A stretch of 64,000 bases of DNA from Zygosaccharomyces rouxii (lineage: Eukaryota > Ascomycota > Saccharomycetes > Saccharomycetales > Saccharomycetaceae). The notes under the pieces were generated by a model. That model made no database searches. It saw nothing but the letters and a program-made list of their open reading frames with translations, and had not been told where the DNA came from. The stretch lies in assembly GCF_000026365.1 (NCBI RefSeq), contig NC_012996.1, forward strand, positions 1,736,001-1,800,000, written 5' to 3'. Shown here piece after piece: positions 1-9,093 of the stretch (its first letter is position 1; each line of letters starts with the position of its first letter). The position numbers and the translations under genes were made by a program.

Positions 1-1
1 T

Positions 2-1045
2 GTGCGAATTAAAAGGGTTTACTCGAGACTGTATCATTGTGACAAAGTAGAAAATTTCCAAGACTATTTAGATCTGATTTTCGAACCATTGATGAGCCCT
101 GAAAACTTGGAAGATATCGAATTGCAATATCTACTGTCGAATTTACTCAATTTTGACGTAGTCGTTTGTCATTCTGATGATTTCATATGGCATGTCTTCC
201 CCGACGTCTTGACAAAACCAAAGGATTGGGAAGCCAAGGGTGATAATCCAACGGTTACGCATTACATGTATTACATCTATGCCTACTTGGCAATTTTGAA
301 CTCAATGAGGTACGAAAATTCTTTGAACACTTTTACAATGAGAAATTACACTTCAGTTTTGAATAATAGAACTTCGCAGGCAGGTACAGTCGTCGATTTT
401 AACGACCAAATTGAGTCGATTGTTTGTAACATGTTGCTGTGCAATGGAGGTCTCTTACAAGCTGAACCGCTATGGAATTCTCAAAGTACATTATCATACA
501 TTTTTTACCTGCTGCAAATCCCCATAGTGGCTACACCTCTGTCCTCTGTTAGTGACCTTTCACCAACACCACAGCAAGAATTAAAATTATTACCACCAGA
601 ATTCAGGCTTAGACATTTTTCCGGAATTACGCAAAGTAAGCAAAAGACTTATACGGGAAATCCTTTCCTTGAGATGCTAAATGTAGGAATGAAGGTTTCT
701 CTGTCAAGTAAATCTGTGCTTTTCAACAGTTCCTACACAATGGATCCAATCATCGAAGAGTATAGCGTAGCGGCAAGCATATACTTATTAGAGGCCGCTG
801 ATCTCTGCGAGTTAGCTCGGAATAGTGTGATTTGCAGTGGTTACGAAGGATTTTACAAACGCCACTGGTCTGGATTAAGAATTGACAAAACCGCCTATCC
901 ATCCGAAACTGTTGGTCACATAGATACCTGGTATGATACAGAGCCAAATACTTCTGAAAGGCACAACGTACCACTTATCAGACGTTCCTTCAGAAAAGAT
1001 ACTTTACATCAAGAGTGGTGCTTTATATTGGGGCAGAGGGGTTAG
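2..1045 (+). CDS. AMP-deaminase-like protein (YJL070C/YBR284W type), 5' end outside window
   Basis: The frame is open to the left edge, so only the last ~347 residues are present; the GTG at base 2 is not a real start. The C-terminal part follows the AMP deaminase pattern: an IPIVATPLSS strand, TGNPFLEMLNVGMKVSLS, then PIIEEYSVAASIYLL and CELARNSVICSGYEG. The family's catalytic S-T-D-D-P motif is replaced by S-S-K-S-V (local residues 235-239), and the GHG metal-ligand region before the IPIVATP strand is not recognisable. S. cerevisiae YJL070C and YBR284W are likewise AMP-deaminase relatives described as lacking catalytic residues, and the next genes (ARG2, PSF2) are the YJL070C neighbours. 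I infer a catalytically inactive, non-AMD1 paralogue of unknown function. Confidence 0.85.
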   Translation: MRIKRVYSRLYHCDKVENFQDYLDLIFEPLMSPENLEDIELQYLLSNLLNFDVVVCHSDDFIWHVFPDVLTKPKDWEAKGDNPTVTHYMYYIYAYLAILNSMRYENSLNTFTMRNYTSVLNNRTSQAGTVVDFNDQIESIVCNMLLCNGGLLQAEPLWNSQSTLSYIFYLLQIPIVATPLSSVSDLSPTPQQELKLLPPEFRLRHFSGITQSKQKTYTGNPFLEMLNVGMKVSLSSKSVLFNSSYTMDPIIEEYSVAASIYLLEAADLCELARNSVICSGYEGFYKRHWSGLRIDKTAYPSETVGHIDTWYDTEPNTSERHNVPLIRRSFRKDTLHQEWCFILGQRG

Positions 1046-1118
1046 TGAAGGAAGACATGAACAAATAAGAATATTAAGAGTATGTTGTTGTTTTTCTATA
1101 AATCCGAAAGAGGCCAGC

Positions 1119-2837
1119 TCATTTGGCCCAACTGGGTTTTATATCTCTTACGTACCTTGCATACTCTTTCAACCTGTCCTTGTTGTTGAAGGATTTGAAA
1201 GCAGCCTCCGGATCTCCGTAGTAGAAGAGCTTGAATTGACTTGGTTGTTTGTCATGATCAGAGAGATCCATGGAAAGATCCATCACCGCAACACTTCTTT
1301 GGAAGTACCATTTGTTCACGACATTATCCCTTCTACTTCTCCATAGAAGTTCCTTAGGAAATAATTTGAACATCAAGTTGAAGATAATGTCTGAAATACC
1401 CAATGAACCTTTCAAGTGCGGCATTACAGCGAATTTATCTAGGTACACAAACTGGTTTTCTTTGGGGCCCTCATAGGTCAAGATTGCGATACCTTCGTAA
1501 TCACCAATGACAATGACAGATGCTATACGACCGTTGACCCGGTTCATGTAATGTTTTAAATCCAACTCACGACCAAAACTTTGATCTAAAATTCTCTTCA
1601 ACTTGGTGAGATTTAATTTAGAATCGTTAACATAATCGGCACAATCATAGGGAACATTGGGTAGCCCCACGGAATTTTCAGCGGTCAGTGTGGAGTCGTT
1701 GTAAATTTTTATGTGGATACCTTTCTTTAAGACGGTAGTGACAAAAATCGCATCTTGTAAATTTTCTGCCATTTTAACGTGGTTTGTATCCCTAATTTCT
1801 CTTTCTCTTACTTCTTCATCAAGATCACCGGGCAACTCATACCATGCATGATCATCATTAGACTCTAAACTCTCATGTCTTTTCTTAAAACGGGGTAGTG
1901 AGGAAGATATTAGAGATCTATCAGTTAAAAGGTTATGAAGCAAGGGATTATTCGAATTGTGAGCCAAGGAAGCAGCTCTTGTGGTGGTAATGAGTCCTGT
2001 CGACGAGTTGGATAAATTGGACAATACAACGTTCATCAACTGTAAATCCTCGATATGTTCCTTCCATTTCAATTCTAGTAGTGAGTATTCCTCCTCCTTC
2101 ATGTGGACCGCCATCCGGTCCAGTAAATCTTCAGAATTAGGTTCTCTATTTCTCAGTTGAGCTAACTGATTGGACAATAAGCTGGATATGTGGTTAAATT
2201 CTTGCGAAAGGTTAATAAAGACGTGGGAATTTTCGTGCCTTTCATTAGAGGGAATCCCACCAATATTGTTCAAAATAAAGAACTTATCAATGTGAGGGAT
2301 TTGACCATTGCATAATCCTCGAAAAAATTGTATAGATTCTGGAACCATCGATTGTCTTGCCGTTGATTTATCGTACATGTAAGGTCTTAAAATGGGTACT
2401 AAGTGTTCTGATTGTTCCAACATAGATCTTTGGGATTGTAGTACTGATTCTACGGATCCATCGGATCCAACAGATAAAGAATCAAATAGGTGTAGCGGTC
2501 TCAAATCTGCCCATGATAGTAATCTATCCCATGATTCTGCCTGTTTATCCACGTGATTTGATGGAGGAATTACACAAATGGGCTTTAGACCTAGCATTCG
2601 AAGTCTCGTAATGGTGCCTGATAACTTGTGTAGATTCTTTTGTGATATATTTTGTAAATGTCGAATTAAGAGCAAGCAGTAATTGTGTTTATCACTACCA
2701 TCTGTGTATTTCGTCAAATAGTCCCTAGCTTCACGTTTGGTCGCTGTGGAATTCAGAACTGAGAGTATAACATTCTTTGAGAGCGCATTGGGCTGCTGGT
2801 AACCCAATCGCTGTCCTAGGAGCCTTTGCCACATCAT
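1119..2837 (-). CDS. ARG2: N-acetylglutamate synthase, mitochondrial
   Basis: This is the first enzyme of arginine synthesis: acetyl-CoA plus glutamate gives N-acetylglutamate in the mitochondrial matrix. The 572-residue product is almost the length of yeast Arg2 (574). The N-terminus is basic and poor in acidic residues, as expected of a presequence. A non-catalytic amino-acid-kinase-like region precedes a C-terminal NAT domain (about 380-560) with YLDKF at 465 and LLWRSRRDN plus KWYFQRS near 497-515, the typical fungal and vertebrate NAGS signature. Start is the ATG at 2837; another Met follows immediately. It is divergent from PSF2 with only 144 bp between the two ATGs. That promoter contains ATGACTAAT and GTGAGTGA, near-matches to Gcn4 sites, but no perfect TGACTCA. 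Confidence 0.95.
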   Translation of the reverse strand: MMWQRLLGQRLGYQQPNALSKNVILSVLNSTATKREARDYLTKYTDGSDKHNYCLLLIRHLQNISQKNLHKLSGTITRLRMLGLKPICVIPPSNHVDKQAESWDRLLSWADLRPLHLFDSLSVGSDGSVESVLQSQRSMLEQSEHLVPILRPYMYDKSTARQSMVPESIQFFRGLCNGQIPHIDKFFILNNIGGIPSNERHENSHVFINLSQEFNHISSLLSNQLAQLRNREPNSEDLLDRMAVHMKEEEYSLLELKWKEHIEDLQLMNVVLSNLSNSSTGLITTTRAASLAHNSNNPLLHNLLTDRSLISSSLPRFKKRHESLESNDDHAWYELPGDLDEEVREREIRDTNHVKMAENLQDAIFVTTVLKKGIHIKIYNDSTLTAENSVGLPNVPYDCADYVNDSKLNLTKLKRILDQSFGRELDLKHYMNRVNGRIASVIVIGDYEGIAILTYEGPKENQFVYLDKFAVMPHLKGSLGISDIIFNLMFKLFPKELLWRSRRDNVVNKWYFQRSVAVMDLSMDLSDHDKQPSQFKLFYYGDPEAAFKSFNNKDRLKEYARYVRDIKPSWAK

Positions 2838-2981
2838 TTTTATGTACCCTTTTCTAACTCCCCTTCGTACCTGATCTCATCCCATCGAATTTTTTCATTT
2901 GTATATATGTAAAGTGAGTGAAAAATTTCATCAACCACTACCACTGTACATAACTATGACTAATTGTTGGAAAGAAGTTAG

Positions 2982-3614
2982 ATGTCACTTCCTGACCAAC
3001 TGGAGTCTACATTCTCACCAGAGGAAATTCAATTCATTGTAGAGAATGAACCCATTAGAATTTTTCCCCGTGTAACCACTAGAAAGACAAAGAGACCCCT
3101 TCCGATGGGAGGGGGTAGTAATGAAAGCGTTCGTTGGAAACTTATCACTACAGATGATCACAACGTTAACAATATGGTTGCTATGCAATCTACAGAAGTA
3201 ACCCTCTGGCTCGCATTATTGTTAAAGCAACAGAACAAATGTAGTATTGTTGCCCCCTCATGGCTCACACTAAAGGAATTGGACAGAAGTATTCAATATG
3301 AAAAAACACATGTGGATAGATTCTGCCCTGTCCCTTGGAACTGGCTTGTGCTGGCACAAGTACTTTTCAAAAGGGCTCCTGAACATTTCCATGATCCGGT
3401 TCACGAATTGAGAGCTAAAGTACAAGATCTGAGAGAGATCCGCCAGCTAAAAGTGCTGAGGGGTCTTAGACACTTGAATGAATCGCATCTGCAACTAGAT
3501 AACCTAAGTCTACTGGAGATAAACGAATTAAGGCCCTTCATCGTGGATGTTATGGATAAACTACGACAATTGCATACTGCAAAGGGAACCATGGAAGACG
3601 AAGAAGAAGAATGA
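2982..3614 (+). CDS. PSF2: GINS complex subunit Psf2
   Basis: Psf2 is one of four GINS subunits (Sld5, Psf1, Psf2, Psf3). GINS joins Cdc45 and Mcm2-7 to form the replicative CMG helicase in the nucleus. The 210-residue product matches the family length (213 in S. cerevisiae). Typical features are the N-terminal beta-rich segment with EEIQFIVENEPIRIFPR, the WLALLLKQQNKC helix, and the C-terminal helical part with NLSLLEINELRPFIVDVMDKL, ending in an acidic tail. Start is the ATG at 2982. It shares its short promoter with ARG2. In the S. cerevisiae order PSF2 is YJL072C, immediately beside ARG2, and the relative orientation is preserved here. Confidence 0.95.
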   Translation: MSLPDQLESTFSPEEIQFIVENEPIRIFPRVTTRKTKRPLPMGGGSNESVRWKLITTDDHNVNNMVAMQSTEVTLWLALLLKQQNKCSIVAPSWLTLKELDRSIQYEKTHVDRFCPVPWNWLVLAQVLFKRAPEHFHDPVHELRAKVQDLREIRQLKVLRGLRHLNESHLQLDNLSLLEINELRPFIVDVMDKLRQLHTAKGTMEDEEEE

Positions 3615-3881
3615 AGAGAATACCATGGATATAGAAATTAATTAGAACCATGATAGAGTACATTAATGTATCCCTGTGGTTCAATCTCTGACACTATTAC
3701 TCATTTCCTCTACTACTCGTTATCTCTCACATCATACGTTAAGGGGACTGTTTTTGTTTCTCGAGCTCCTGAAAGTATAAAGACCAACGTGGTAGCGGAT
3801 TTAACCACCTTTAGTCTACTTTCTTCCTTTGGAACTGCTCCAATCGCTCGATTGAATTCTACAAATCCAAATTATCAAGCT

Positions 3882-4310
3882 ATGTCATTTTTTCAAAAGT
3901 TAATCTCCTTCAAACCGAATAAGAAACAAGGTATCCAACAGCAGGCTTCTGAAGATGCAAACAAATGCCTTTACACTAGAGATGAAGAAGACTTTGTTCA
4001 CATTTATCCATCTTTGAGCTGTTCTAATGGTGTTGCTAATGAAGATGAAGAGAGTGTAGATATTTCCAAGTGGGAAATGGCAGAAATATTGAATCAAGGG
4101 AATAAAATTGTAGTCACTAAAAATAATAACAAAACTAAGGAAGATACGCTAGAAAGACTGCGTCGATACAGGGACAGACCTAGTAGCTCGACAAGGGCAA
4201 CCGTTACTGAAGATACGAGGCCATGTATGGAGGATTCAAGAGAATTAGAAATGTTCGATGATAAGAGGAATCGCGTCACGAAAGGTTCTCGCAGAAGGAA
4301 GTACCTTTAG
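3882..4310 (+). CDS. Small protein of unknown function, YBR285W-like
   Basis: The open frame begins at 3666, but I choose the ATG at 3882. It gives 142 residues, close to the 144 of S. cerevisiae YBR285W, which lies between YBR284W and APE3 in the same orientation. The 72 residues before this Met look like untranslated leader. The product starts MSFFQKLISFKPNKK, is hydrophilic with acidic patches (DEEDFVHIYPSLSC, NEDEESVDISKWEMAE), has a basic Ser/Arg region (LERLRRYRDRPSSSTRA) and ends KGSRRRKYL. There is no membrane segment or recognisable domain. Assignment rests on position and length more than on sequence I can verify; the function is unknown. Confidence 0.7.
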   Translation: MSFFQKLISFKPNKKQGIQQQASEDANKCLYTRDEEDFVHIYPSLSCSNGVANEDEESVDISKWEMAEILNQGNKIVVTKNNNKTKEDTLERLRRYRDRPSSSTRATVTEDTRPCMEDSRELEMFDDKRNRVTKGSRRRKYL

Positions 4311-4812
4311 TGCGACTTTGAATAATAAGAGGAGGTGCTCTGACGAGGTCAGGGAACTCAAATTTAATAATATTTAGAAAAAAGTTCTAAAAAATTGGCG
4401 GTATAGATAGTTCTATAGACCCCTGCATCGTGCCAATACTATTATTATTATTATTATAACTATAATTATTATTACTAACATGGGTATTTAGTGATGACTC
4501 AGATCCGAATATTACTCGCCTAAAAGCTGGGACATTATGGAACTGATTGTAAGGAATTTAGCAAGAATAGTCTTGCTCTGCCTAGAATTCAATATCTCTC
4601 AAAATATGATATTAGTATTGAGTATTGAAGATCCAGCGTATTATTTCTATTATTTATCATCTACCCGGACAGGCTGCGGTTGCTTCGGACAAAATTTCTC
4701 TTTTGTGTGGCAGGGGGGGTAAGATGAAGATGAATGCATCCTGTAGGAATACTACTCACTAAACACTGCTTTATAGAACCAAGATTCGCTAGATTTGTTT
4801 TCTTACTGTCTA
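4311..4812. other. Intergenic region, presumed APE3 promoter, with ATT microsatellite
   Basis: No credible gene. It holds an ATT/AAT-rich simple repeat (about 4438-4475), a run of seven G near 4711, and a 61-codon ATG frame at 4537-4722 with no recognisable homology or domain, which I do not call. TACTAAC occurs at 4473 but no matching 5' splice site was found. Confidence 0.6.
4438..4475. repeat. (ATT)n microsatellite
   Basis: An interrupted trinucleotide repeat of ATT units directly visible in the intergenic region downstream of the YBR285W-like gene; the interruption is ATAACTATA. Confidence 0.85.
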
Positions 4813-6612
4813 ATGAAGTTATCTCTGGGCACTGCAAGTGCCTCGTGTGTTTTGGCTGCCTCAATTGGCCGTGCCTTTGTGATTCCTGCTCCCTTCGAAG
4901 GTGCCTTTACAGCATCAGAGACTGAGACTGCTGGAGCAAACAATGTGGAAGAAACATATGAGGGCTATTTGGAAAGTTTGGCAAATATGGCAAATATGGA
5001 AGGTTTAGATCTTGATACTGAAAATTTTCCCAGACCTCATATTCCTTATTTCTTAAAGCCACTAGTGGAAACTGAAAAATTGCAATCAAAGATCTCTGTT
5101 GGAGATTTGAATTCAACTGCAATTGATCTTTTCCACATTGCAAATTCTTCGTTCGAAGAATATGGACACCCAACAAGGGTTATTGGCTCTCAGGGCCATT
5201 GGAACACTTTGGATTACATCTTAGAACAGTTTGAACAGATGAAAGATTATTATACTACAGAAACTCAAAACTTCACCGCACTTTCTGGTAAGATCCGCTC
5301 TTTCAATTTATCTGATGCTAAGACCAATGAGACTTTTGTTAATACTACTGCATTTGCCTTGTCACCTCCTGTCAAGGAATTTGTTGGTAAGTTGGTAGAA
5401 ATTCCAAATCTGGGTTGTAATCCCGAAGATTATGAAGCAGCTTTGCCTAAGAAAGATCATGATAAGGGCAAAGGTAAGAAACACCACGGTGGTTTCTGGC
5501 CATGGAGTAAAAAACCTGAAGAACAGGTTGAACCGTTCATGGAAGATGATGAAGAACATCCTAAACAGGGTTGTCATGGTAAGGGTAAATCCACCCACCA
5601 AAGGATCGCCCTAATTGAAAGAGGACAATGTCCATTTGGTGATAAAGTAGAATTGGCTGGTAAATATGGTTACCATGCAGCCATCATCTATGATAATGAT
5701 CCTGAGGCTGAAGGTGGATTACATGGTACTTTGGGTAACCCAACTAATCACAGTATTTCCACTTTGGGTGTTACTTTCTCAACTGGTCAAGAACTGTCTC
5801 GTAGAGTTGCGAAGAACAAGCATTACTCTTTAAAATTTGCAATGGATTCATTCGTTAAACAAATTAAAACTACAAATGTTATTGCAGACACCAAACACGG
5901 TGACCCTAACAATATCGTGGCCCTAGGTGCTCATTCTGACTCTGTCGAAGATGGACCCGGTATTAACGATGATGGTTCTGGTACCATTTCTCTACTGACT
6001 GTGGCTAAACAATTGACCCATTTCAAGATTAACAATAAAGTTCGTTTTGCTTGGTGGGCTGCCGAAGAGGAAGGTTTGATTGGCTCCACTTATTATGCCG
6101 ATAACTTGTCTAAGGAGGAAAATGAAAAGATTAGAGTTTTCATGGATTATGATATGATGGCTTCTCCTAACTACGAATACGAGGTTTACGACGCTCATAA
6201 TAAAGATTGCCCAGCAGGTTCAGAAGAATTGAGAGATCTGTACATCAACTTTTACAAATCAAGAGGATTGAACTACACTTTGATTCCATTTGACGGTAGA
6301 TCCGATTATGTTGGATTTATTGATAACGGTATCCCTGCCGGTGGTATTGCTGCCGGTGCTGAAAAGTCAAACGTTTTCCGCGGTGGTGTCTTGGATAAGT
6401 GTTACCACCAATTGTGTGACAATTTGACCAACTTGGCTTGGGATGCATTCCTTGTCAACACTGAATTGATTGCACATTCCGTGGCTACCTATGCCAACTC
6501 GTTCACAGGGTTCCCTGAAAGAGTTATCAACAACGGTACGTTGGCTTCTGCTCAAGGAGCTAGTTATAAGGTACCATTGTTCCCTTACAGAGGTGACAAC
6601 TTGATCATTTGA
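4813..6612 (+). CDS. APE3: Vacuolar aminopeptidase Y (M28 zinc peptidase)
   Basis: Ape3 is a vacuolar zinc aminopeptidase made as a preproenzyme. The open frame begins at a TTG (4795); the first ATG, at 4813, starts a signal peptide (MKLSLGTASASCVLAASIG), giving 599 residues. An M28 domain follows a PA domain. Metal and catalytic residues visible by family comparison are H374 and the bridging D386 (in INDDGSG), base E418 and ligand E419 (AAEEEGLIGS), D447 (MDYDMM) and H532 (CYHQLCD). The protein is about 60 residues longer than S. cerevisiae Ape3 (537). The excess is largely a Lys/Gly/His/Trp-rich insertion at about 213-262, near the start of the PA domain. Many N-x-S/T sequons fit a glycosylated secretory protein. 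YBR284W-285W-286W order is kept. Confidence 0.95.
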   Translation: MKLSLGTASASCVLAASIGRAFVIPAPFEGAFTASETETAGANNVEETYEGYLESLANMANMEGLDLDTENFPRPHIPYFLKPLVETEKLQSKISVGDLNSTAIDLFHIANSSFEEYGHPTRVIGSQGHWNTLDYILEQFEQMKDYYTTETQNFTALSGKIRSFNLSDAKTNETFVNTTAFALSPPVKEFVGKLVEIPNLGCNPEDYEAALPKKDHDKGKGKKHHGGFWPWSKKPEEQVEPFMEDDEEHPKQGCHGKGKSTHQRIALIERGQCPFGDKVELAGKYGYHAAIIYDNDPEAEGGLHGTLGNPTNHSISTLGVTFSTGQELSRRVAKNKHYSLKFAMDSFVKQIKTTNVIADTKHGDPNNIVALGAHSDSVEDGPGINDDGSGTISLLTVAKQLTHFKINNKVRFAWWAAEEEGLIGSTYYADNLSKEENEKIRVFMDYDMMASPNYEYEVYDAHNKDCPAGSEELRDLYINFYKSRGLNYTLIPFDGRSDYVGFIDNGIPAGGIAAGAEKSNVFRGGVLDKCYHQLCDNLTNLAWDAFLVNTELIAHSVATYANSFTGFPERVINNGTLASAQGASYKVPLFPYRGDNLII

Positions 6613-6749
6613 ATTTCCTTACCCTTTTTTTATTGTGATATAGAAATAGATAAAGATCTACAGAAGAAAGCAAAAAATTAGGAATTCCTTTTAATCATAA
6701 CTATCATTGATTCTTTATAAGGAGTTTATATCATCTTTTTTAAAAAGTA

Positions 6750-8504
6750 TTAAAAGCCAAAATTAAATTTAAAATTCTGGTTGAATTGAAATGGATTACC
6801 GCCGCCGCCAAACATACCGCCTCCTCCATGAGGCATTCCACCGCCGCCGCCACCACCATATTGACCTGATCTTGCCATATCGTATTCACGACGTTTCCCC
6901 TCATCACTTAATGTTTCATAGGCTTCATTAATTTCTGACATTTTTTCGTCGTTCTTCTTTTGTTGTTCTTCTGAAAGTTGTCCTTGCTTGTCAGGATGGT
7001 ACATTTTTGTAAAATTCAAATAGGCTTTCCTAATTTCTTTTGCATTAGCATTCTTGGGTATATTTAGGATTTTGTAGTAATCCTTATCTGTATGTAGTGG
7101 TGGTGGTGGTGGTTGATATCTTTGCTGTTGTTGTTGTTGTTGACGGAAATACCATTCCTGTTGTTGTCTTTGCCTCTGCTGATCTTGTTGTTGTCTTTGA
7201 TGCATTATATTGTTGATGCTATTGAGCTGCGTCCTCACGTATTTGTTGTTTGAGTTGGACAATTTATGCTGTTTAAAGAAATTGGCAATTTGATCCTGCA
7301 ACCCTGTAGACCTTTTACCTGCCTTTGACATTATTCCCTCGACCACGTACATTGCTACATTGGGTGACGAATTCCATAACTTTTCCAGTAGATCTTCCGG
7401 TAATTGTTCACCTTGTATAGCGGCCTTGTGAACTTCTTTATGCTCTTCCGCGGTCAAAACATCTTTAACCAATTTTTTGCAAGTGGTGCTAGTCAGCTTT
7501 TTATTATTAGGAGCCTGAGAACCTGCTTGGCATAAAACGGAATCCATAAACTTCAGGAAGTCTGAGCGTTTTCCCTGTAGATCGCCAATGGTTTCCTGTA
7601 GAGACTCTTGTACTACACGTTCTATCAATTTGTAATTGTTTTCAAATTTATAACCAGAAGGTAGTTTAGTGCAAGGCTTTTTATCTCTAAAATAGAAGTT
7701 TACAACTTTGTTCCAATCGATTGATTCATCTCCAAATGCGTACATTTCGGGATCTAACATTCGAGATCTGGGAGGGTTAATTTTACCCAACCTTGTATTG
7801 AAAAGTGTCAATCTTTTACAAGGTTCGTAATCCATATCAACGGCCAAACATTTCCTAAGATGGGTAGGCATAGAATTTACTACAAGCATCTGTATCACTG
7901 CGGCCTCGTAGTGCAACGACAGTCTCTGTGCTAGACTTAGTCTAGTGGTATGCTTCTCGAGAATTACTTCACTGTTAGAGACAAATTCTTGGCCTGTAGA
8001 TACATCTAGCTCCTCCTTCAGCTTGTTCAAAAGTTCCACACGCATCAACGACCTTGCATGGTAATCATAAGGTGCTATCTCTAGCATTTCATTTAGATTC
8101 TCTATGGTCTGCACGTTACTTGAATTTAATCTAAGATAGTGATCCTTGGCATCACCATTCTCCAATTTATCCCAAATACCAAATTTCAAATACAAATTAT
8201 GCAGGTGTTTTCCAGCAGATTGGCTAATGCTACCTTGATCTTCCCGCACTTTCTCAAATGACCCAACTGCCTTCCACTCTTGATTCTCTATAAGGTGAAT
8301 TAATCCTAGTCTATAATGTATGTGGTCTTCTAAATAGAATTTCTTGACGTCATCACATTGTTCTAGTTGTTGTAAAAGATTCCAGTATATCGATTGAGAT
8401 CCTGAATCGACTTTGAGACTAAGTACTTGATCCTGCAGACTCTTCAAATCGCATTGAATCCCAGCAACACATACCCAAAGTAAAAAAAGAACCCCGAAAA
8501 ACAT
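6750..8504 (-). CDS. JEM1: ER-lumenal DnaJ-type co-chaperone
   Basis: Jem1 is a J-protein of the endoplasmic reticulum that works with the Hsp70 Kar2 in nuclear fusion and protein quality control. I place the start at the ATG at 8504 (584 residues); the frame extends three codons to a TTG. Residues 1-18 are a hydrophobic signal sequence. A long alpha-helical, TPR-like region occupies most of the protein. A Gln-rich and Pro-rich linker (about 435-465) leads to the J domain (about 470-548) with HPD at 503-505. The tail is Gly-rich and ends NFKFNFGF. S. cerevisiae Jem1 is 645 residues. Its place between PSF2 and SMC3 matches YJL073W, interrupted here by the chromosome II type genes APE3 and YBR287W. 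Confidence 0.92.
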   Translation of the reverse strand: MFFGVLFLLWVCVAGIQCDLKSLQDQVLSLKVDSGSQSIYWNLLQQLEQCDDVKKFYLEDHIHYRLGLIHLIENQEWKAVGSFEKVREDQGSISQSAGKHLHNLYLKFGIWDKLENGDAKDHYLRLNSSNVQTIENLNEMLEIAPYDYHARSLMRVELLNKLKEELDVSTGQEFVSNSEVILEKHTTRLSLAQRLSLHYEAAVIQMLVVNSMPTHLRKCLAVDMDYEPCKRLTLFNTRLGKINPPRSRMLDPEMYAFGDESIDWNKVVNFYFRDKKPCTKLPSGYKFENNYKLIERVVQESLQETIGDLQGKRSDFLKFMDSVLCQAGSQAPNNKKLTSTTCKKLVKDVLTAEEHKEVHKAAIQGEQLPEDLLEKLWNSSPNVAMYVVEGIMSKAGKRSTGLQDQIANFFKQHKLSNSNNKYVRTQLNSINNIMHQRQQQDQQRQRQQQEWYFRQQQQQQQRYQPPPPPLHTDKDYYKILNIPKNANAKEIRKAYLNFTKMYHPDKQGQLSEEQQKKNDEKMSEINEAYETLSDEGKRREYDMARSGQYGGGGGGGMPHGGGGMFGGGGNPFQFNQNFKFNFGF

Positions 8505-9093
8505 CGAGTCCAATCTTAGCTGATCTTGAAATCACTTCTTGCAGAGACTCTATCGAATTTAAAGTTGTTTCGATGAGATGAGCTTGAAATTTCAACTTGT
8601 TCTTTTTCTTGAAGCTTCGCAAGAAGATGTCAGCGAAGTCTGGCGCAGGATTTAAAGACAAAAATCCAAAACGACAGAAATTCATAGATAGGTAATAAAA
8701 GCTTCAAATCTTTTCTAATTACTCTTGTATTGCTCTTAAAAATCCTGGTAATTTTCTGATATACTTTTCTTTGGGTCCTTATTTTTTTCATAATCAGGTG
8801 GCTCGAGGACCCATGTGCTTGGCACATAGCCACTGGCCGGAAGTTGCAATTGAATAGAATGACTACATGGGCACCAAGAAAATTATTGTGAAGATTGATT
8901 TACAATAATACATAAAAGGGTCGATCGTTCTAATCTCTTTATCTATTTACTCTTCTCTAGGATTTGAGTTGAGCCGAGAGTTCATTACACATATTAAAAA
9001 GGTGAAACTGATTGATAAGGCGAAGTAAATCTTATACTCACCACTACAACCAAGGTATAAAAAGAAAGTACAAAAGTTAATAGCTAGTGGTAT
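8505..9093. other. Divergent promoter region JEM1 / YBR287W-like gene
   Basis: 589 bp between the two divergent start codons. I see no RNA gene or convincing small ORF. A run of mixed AT-rich sequence containing CATAAAAGG near 8911 could serve as a TATA-like element for the rightward gene. Confidence 0.5.

Noticed and set aside
933..1346. 137-codon plus-strand frame overlapping the ends of the AMP-deaminase-like gene and ARG2
   Set aside because: Overlaps two well-supported genes in other frames and has no homology.
4473..4490. TACTAAC followed by a TTTAG, looking like an intron end
   Set aside because: No GTATGT-type donor in a sensible position and no downstream exon with homology.
4537..4722. 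61-codon ATG frame upstream of APE3
   Set aside because: Hydrophobic but without homology, and it overlaps the presumed APE3 promoter.
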